This document shows, piece by piece, positions 58,878-64,000 of a stretch of DNA of 64,000 bases. The notes under the pieces are model-generated. The model saw nothing but the letters and a program-made list of their open reading frames with translations. It was not told the origin of the DNA and did not search any database. Position numbers and translations under genes: made by a program. The stretch's first letter is position 1, and the number at the start of each line of letters is the position of its first letter. The stretch is from Dechloromonas sp. TW-R-39-2. Its GTDB lineage: Bacteria > Pseudomonadota > Gammaproteobacteria > Burkholderiales > Rhodocyclaceae. The stretch covers positions 62,001-126,000 of the forward strand of contig NZ_CP045202.1 in the NCBI RefSeq assembly GCF_016864195.1, given 5' to 3'.

Positions 58878-59561
58878 ATGAGCACTCCAGAAAAAAAAGT
58901 CGTATTCGGCACCGAAGATATCCTGCTGAGTCTGTGCAATTCAGTGTCGCGGGTACTGACCGTCGCCACGCAAAGCCCGATCCATTTTTCCGGCATGGTC
59001 CAGCGCATCACCAAGACCTGTCTCAAGCCGGATATCGGCTGCTTCGTGTTGTTCGACGGTGGTTTCTCGGGGCTGGTGGTGATCAACTTTTCGTCGCAGG
59101 CAGCAATGGAGCTGTACGAAAGCTACATGCTCAACATGGGCATGGCCAAGGATGAATTGGCCAGCTCGCACACCGCAGACGAAGTCAGCAACGTGATGGG
59201 CGAACTGATGAACCAGATCGTCGGCGATTTCACCGGCAAGGTTGCCCGCGAACTACAAACCCAGATCACGCAAAACCAGCCCAAGATGCTGGTTCTCAAC
59301 AAGCAGGTCATGCTCAGCGTCGACACCAACCTCGACAAGCCGGAAGCCCGTCGCGTCACCTTCCATACCGGGCGCAACAATATTTTCTATCTCGAAATGG
59401 CAATCGATGGCACTGAGTTCATCAAGCTGTTCGACTTCGAAGCCAGCGATGCTCCCGATCCCGACGAGTTGATTGCCCAAGCCGCCATGCCGGCCAAAGC
59501 CCCGGTGCAAGCCGCTGAATCCAGCGAGCACGACGATTTGCTGAAATCGCTCGGAATGTAG
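58878..59561 (+). CDS. DUF3334 family protein (CheX-like)
   Basis: A 227-residue cytoplasmic protein. The N-terminal ~190 residues match the DUF3334 type ('EDILLSLCNSVSRVLTVATQSP', residues ~12-33; 'CFVLFDGGFSGLVVINFSS'). The segment 'DEVSNVMGELMNQIVGDF' resembles the helix of CheC/CheX phosphatases that holds the catalytic Glu-x-x-Asn. After an Ala-rich linker, the C-terminus ends 'SEHDDLLKSLGM', a tail seen on several motility proteins. A role in chemotaxis or motility signalling is inference. Monocistronic, with a clear terminator after it. Confidence 0.75.
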   Translation: MSTPEKKVVFGTEDILLSLCNSVSRVLTVATQSPIHFSGMVQRITKTCLKPDIGCFVLFDGGFSGLVVINFSSQAAMELYESYMLNMGMAKDELASSHTADEVSNVMGELMNQIVGDFTGKVARELQTQITQNQPKMLVLNKQVMLSVDTNLDKPEARRVTFHTGRNNIFYLEMAIDGTEFIKLFDFEASDAPDPDELIAQAAMPAKAPVQAAESSEHDDLLKSLGM

Positions 59562-59583
59562 TTGGCAAAAATCCGGAACAAAC

Positions 59584-59611
59584 AAAAAGGCGGCCAAATG
59601 GCCGCCTTTTT
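59584..59611. terminator. bidirectional intrinsic terminator
   Basis: AAAAAGGCGGCC / GGCCGCCTTTTT around an AAAT loop, between the DUF3334 gene and the convergent thiC. Confidence 0.92.
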
Positions 59612-59629
59612 CATTCTGGATACTGCCAC

Positions 59630-61756
<2,127 letters not shown>

Positions 61757-61826
61757 TCAAGATTTCTCAATTTTGACCGAAATATCCATGGCAAGCGAAA
61801 AAGAAACAAAATCAAAGGGGTTAAAC

Positions 61827-63242
61827 ATGCGCTTATTGACTATTGCCGCCCTGCTGGCGACGCTGCCGTGGTGCGCGGCAGCCGCACCGACCTGGCAAAC
61901 CATCTCGTCCGAACCGGGAAAACGGATCGAACTCGACCGGACCAGCATCAAACGTGAAGATGGCGGCAAGGTTCAAGCCCAGGGACGGGTCATCCTCGAA
62001 AAGGAAATCGTCGATGCCAAGTCCGGCGCCGGCTACCGGGTTATTGAAGCGATCACCCGCTACGACTGCGGCTCGCGCAATGCCAGCACAATCAAGCGCA
62101 TTTACAAGAAAAACGAGTCGGAAGTCGTTCGCGAAGAAGAGATCAAGGGTGCCGAATTGCCGGTCCGTACCGGCACGCTCGACGACAAGGTCCTGCGCGA
62201 AGTTTGCCGCCCGGCCAAGGAAAGCGTGACCGAGGTTGCCCAAAAAGCCAACGAGGCAACCAGCCAGTTGAAAGAAGCCAACGAAGCGATGATCAAGAAA
62301 GATCTCGCCAAGTCCGGTGCAATGAAGGCATCCGACACCAGCCATGCCCCTGCCGCCAAGGCCGAGCAGGCTGCGCCGATTTCAATCAAGCCGAACCTGA
62401 AACCTCCAGCAGAGGCCGCGCATGAGCCGGCGCCACCGAAAGCCGCACCGCCCAAGGCAAGCCACGTCGTGGTGCACAGCTCATCGCCGGCCAAACCTGC
62501 CAAACAGGCAAAGACTGGCGGTTACATGCTGGAATTGGCACACAGCGAACCGGCACTCCAGCATGCCCACATTCACTGGTCTTATGACGGCGAAGGCGGC
62601 CCCGATAACTGGGCCAAGATCGATCCGAAAAACAAGACTTGTGCCATCGGCCAGCGTCAGTCACCGATCGACATCAAGGAAGGCATCAAGGTCGATCTCG
62701 AACAGATCAAGTTCAGCTACCGTCCATCAACCTTCCGCATCATTGACAATGGACACACCGTGCAGGTTGCCGTCGGCGACAGCTCGATCAGCCTGACCGG
62801 GAAAACCTACGAACTGGTCCAGTTCCATTTCCATCGCCCTTCCGAAGAAAAGGTCAACGGCCAGCGCTTCGACATGGTGGTGCATCTGGTGCATAAATCG
62901 GACGAAGGCCAGTTGGCCGTGGTTGCCGTGCTACTTGAGCGTGGCAGCGAAAATCCGTTCATCCAGACGCTCTGGAACAACATGCCCCTAGAGAAAAACG
63001 TCGAGGTCTCGCCGCCCGGCCCGGTCATCAACCCGGCCAACCTGCTGCCTTCCGACCAGAATTACTACACCTACATGGGCTCGCTGACGACCCCACCCTG
63101 TACCGAAGGGGTGCTCTGGCTGGTCATGAAGCAGCCGGTCCAGGTTTCGCCGGAGCAGATCAACATCTTCAGCCGGCTGTACCGCAACAACGCACGCCCC
63201 ATCCAGCCGGCCAGCAGCCGGATGATCAAGGAAGGTCGTTGA
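61827..63242 (+). CDS. secreted alpha-class carbonic anhydrase with extra N-terminal domain
   Basis: A 471-residue exported protein. The ATG at 61827 has AGGGG 6 bases upstream and a signal peptide (to ~residue 20). Residues ~22-128 look like a surface-adhesin-E/CNP1-type domain ('WQTISSEPGKRIELDRTSI', with two cysteines). A Lys/Ala/Pro linker (~130-230) leads to the alpha-carbonic anhydrase domain (~248-470): 'HWSYDGEGGPDNW', zinc His334 and His336 ('QFHFHRPSE'), His353 ('VHLVH') and Thr421 ('SLTTPPCTE'). Cys272 and Cys425 fit the known disulfide. It hydrates CO2 in the periplasm or at the surface. A link to CO2 from formate oxidation is speculative. Confidence 0.92.
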   Translation: MRLLTIAALLATLPWCAAAAPTWQTISSEPGKRIELDRTSIKREDGGKVQAQGRVILEKEIVDAKSGAGYRVIEAITRYDCGSRNASTIKRIYKKNESEVVREEEIKGAELPVRTGTLDDKVLREVCRPAKESVTEVAQKANEATSQLKEANEAMIKKDLAKSGAMKASDTSHAPAAKAEQAAPISIKPNLKPPAEAAHEPAPPKAAPPKASHVVVHSSSPAKPAKQAKTGGYMLELAHSEPALQHAHIHWSYDGEGGPDNWAKIDPKNKTCAIGQRQSPIDIKEGIKVDLEQIKFSYRPSTFRIIDNGHTVQVAVGDSSISLTGKTYELVQFHFHRPSEEKVNGQRFDMVVHLVHKSDEGQLAVVAVLLERGSENPFIQTLWNNMPLEKNVEVSPPGPVINPANLLPSDQNYYTYMGSLTTPPCTEGVLWLVMKQPVQVSPEQINIFSRLYRNNARPIQPASSRMIKEGR

Positions 63243-63260
63243 CCGCAGACAAGACGAAGT

Positions 63261-63294
63261 GGTAACTTAATGACCAGCGAGTCATTAAGTTACC
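63261..63294. promoter_or_regulatory. perfect 14-bp inverted repeat before the TetR gene (operator)
   Basis: GGTAACTTAATGAC and GTCATTAAGTTACC are exact complements separated by CAGCGA; the repeat ends one base before the TetR start codon. It is likely the regulator's own operator, and in mRNA it would form a strong hairpin next to the start. Confidence 0.75.
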
Positions 63295-63295
63295 C

Positions 63296-63928
63296 ATGTC
63301 AGCCTCCCCACCCGCCCGTAAACGTCGCAAGGAAGCCCGTCCTTCGGAGCTGACCACAGCTGCGCTCAGCCTGTTTGTCGAAAAAGGCTTCGCCGCAACG
63401 CGACTGGAAGATGTCGCCCTCAGCGCCGGCGTATCCAAAGGTACGCTCTACCTCTACTTCGACAGCAAGGAAGCGCTGTTCAAGGCGGTCATTCAGGAAG
63501 GTATCGTCCCGGTTGTAGCCGAAAACGAGGCCATTGCCGCCCAACATAGCGGCAGCAGTTTCGACCTGCTGGAAAAACTGCTCGGTAACTGGTGGAGCAA
63601 GATCGGCCAAACACGACTGGCCGGCATCCCGAAACTGATGGTTGCCGAAGCCAGAAATTTTCCCGACGTCGCACTTTTCTATTACGAAAACGTCATCAAG
63701 CGCGGGCGAGCCCTGGTCGGCGCAGCCCTTGAGCGCGGCATGGCCTCCGGCGAATTCCGGCGCATGGATGTTGAAACAACCATCGACGTGATCATCGCCC
63801 CCATCCTGATGCTGTTGATCTGGCGCTTTTCAATGGCCTGCTGCCAAAACAGCGAAGGCGATTCAGGTCTTTACCTGCAAATTCACATGGATCTCCTGCG
63901 CCAAGGCTTGCGCGGGAGTCAGGTATAA
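63296..63928 (+). CDS. TetR/AcrR-family transcriptional regulator
   Basis: A 210-residue repressor. The N-terminal HTH lies in 'LFVEKGFAATRLEDVALSAGVSKGTLYLYFDSKEALF' (residues ~27-63), and the C-terminal ligand-binding helices resemble those of the AcrR/efflux branch. There is no ribosome site before the ATG, because the palindrome abuts it. It probably controls itself and the gene starting at 63989, often an efflux component in such arrangements, though that gene is not visible. Confidence 0.9.
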   Translation: MSASPPARKRRKEARPSELTTAALSLFVEKGFAATRLEDVALSAGVSKGTLYLYFDSKEALFKAVIQEGIVPVVAENEAIAAQHSGSSFDLLEKLLGNWWSKIGQTRLAGIPKLMVAEARNFPDVALFYYENVIKRGRALVGAALERGMASGEFRRMDVETTIDVIIAPILMLLIWRFSMACCQNSEGDSGLYLQIHMDLLRQGLRGSQV

Positions 63929-63969
63929 TTTTGCTTTCTCGGAATCAATATATTAGCTTGTGCTAATAT
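63924..63969 (+). promoter_or_regulatory. promoter and dyad upstream of the right-edge gene
   Basis: TATAAT at 63924-63929 overlaps the TetR stop. Downstream, ATATTAGC-TTGT-GCTAATAT (63950-63969) is a perfect 8-bp inverted repeat lying 19 bp before the next start codon. It may be an operator different in sequence from the one at 63261-63294. Confidence 0.45.
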
Positions 63970-63988
63970 TAAGCCTGCGGAGACCCAC

Positions 63989-64000
63989 ATGAATATCGAG
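63989..64000 (+). CDS. start of next gene (first four codons only)
   Basis: An ATG at 63989 with GGAG eight to nine bases upstream begins M-N-I-E at the window edge. It is likely in the same regulatory unit as the TetR gene. The product cannot be identified. Confidence 0.45.

Overview
The window looks like a chromosomal segment of a GC-rich betaproteobacterium, most likely of the Rhodocyclales (Dechloromonas/Azonexus-like). This is inferred from gene content and order: a periplasmic formate dehydrogenase locus with DUF3305/DUF3306, a Chp-type twitching chemosensory cluster, the yqgE-ruvX-pyrR-pyrB-pyrC' cluster and membrane-anchored cytochrome c5. No database search was possible. No rRNA, tRNA, insertion sequence, prophage or CRISPR array was seen.

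Bases 1-7.4 kb hold an amine-oxidation locus. A minus-strand operon encodes an aromatic-amine/methylamine dehydrogenase (large subunit, MauE, MauD, and a TTQ-bearing small subunit). It continues into two mono-haem c-type cytochromes and a DUF1329/DUF1302 pair, the last cut by the left edge. A divergent EutR-like AraC regulator lies across a 645-bp regulatory region that carries three near-identical palindromic boxes and a terminator-like hairpin.

7.4-23.3 kb is a molybdo/tungsto-enzyme island: moeA and a tungstate-type ABC transporter (tupBCA) behind a 33-copy hexanucleotide repeat, a small DsrE-like protein, and a ten-gene formate dehydrogenase operon. That operon has catalytic, Fe-S and cytochrome b subunits, a TorD chaperone, a Tat micro-protein, a polyferredoxin, DUF3305/3306, a lipoprotein and a small exported protein. 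fdhD and mobA are divergent from it, and mobB and cytochrome c5 follow. Transport, cofactor assembly, sulfuration and the consuming enzyme therefore sit together.

23.3-37.3 kb is mostly housekeeping: rep helicase, pilU/pilT retraction ATPases, yggS-proC-yggT-yggU, a ComEA-like protein, and yqgE-ruvX-pyrR-pyrB-pyrC', where the dihydroorotase homologue has lost its metal-binding His-x-His. A class I photolyase follows. 37.3-46.2 kb is the twitching-motility chemosensory operon pilG-pilH-pilI-pilJ-chpA.

46.3-64 kb carries thiD-thiE-hemL-sugE, mgtE, mtgA-aroE-tonB-rnb operon-like genes, yqiA-uppP, a YkgJ protein, an isochorismatase-family hydrolase divergent from a GlxA-type regulator, a DUF3334 protein and thiC behind a TPP riboswitch. 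It ends with a secreted alpha-carbonic anhydrase fused to an extra N-terminal domain and a TetR regulator behind a perfect 14-bp inverted repeat, followed by the first codons of the next gene.

The least explained elements are the extended amine-dehydrogenase operon with its operator-like boxes, the hexanucleotide repeat before the tungstate transporter, and the uncharacterised small proteins of the formate dehydrogenase operon.
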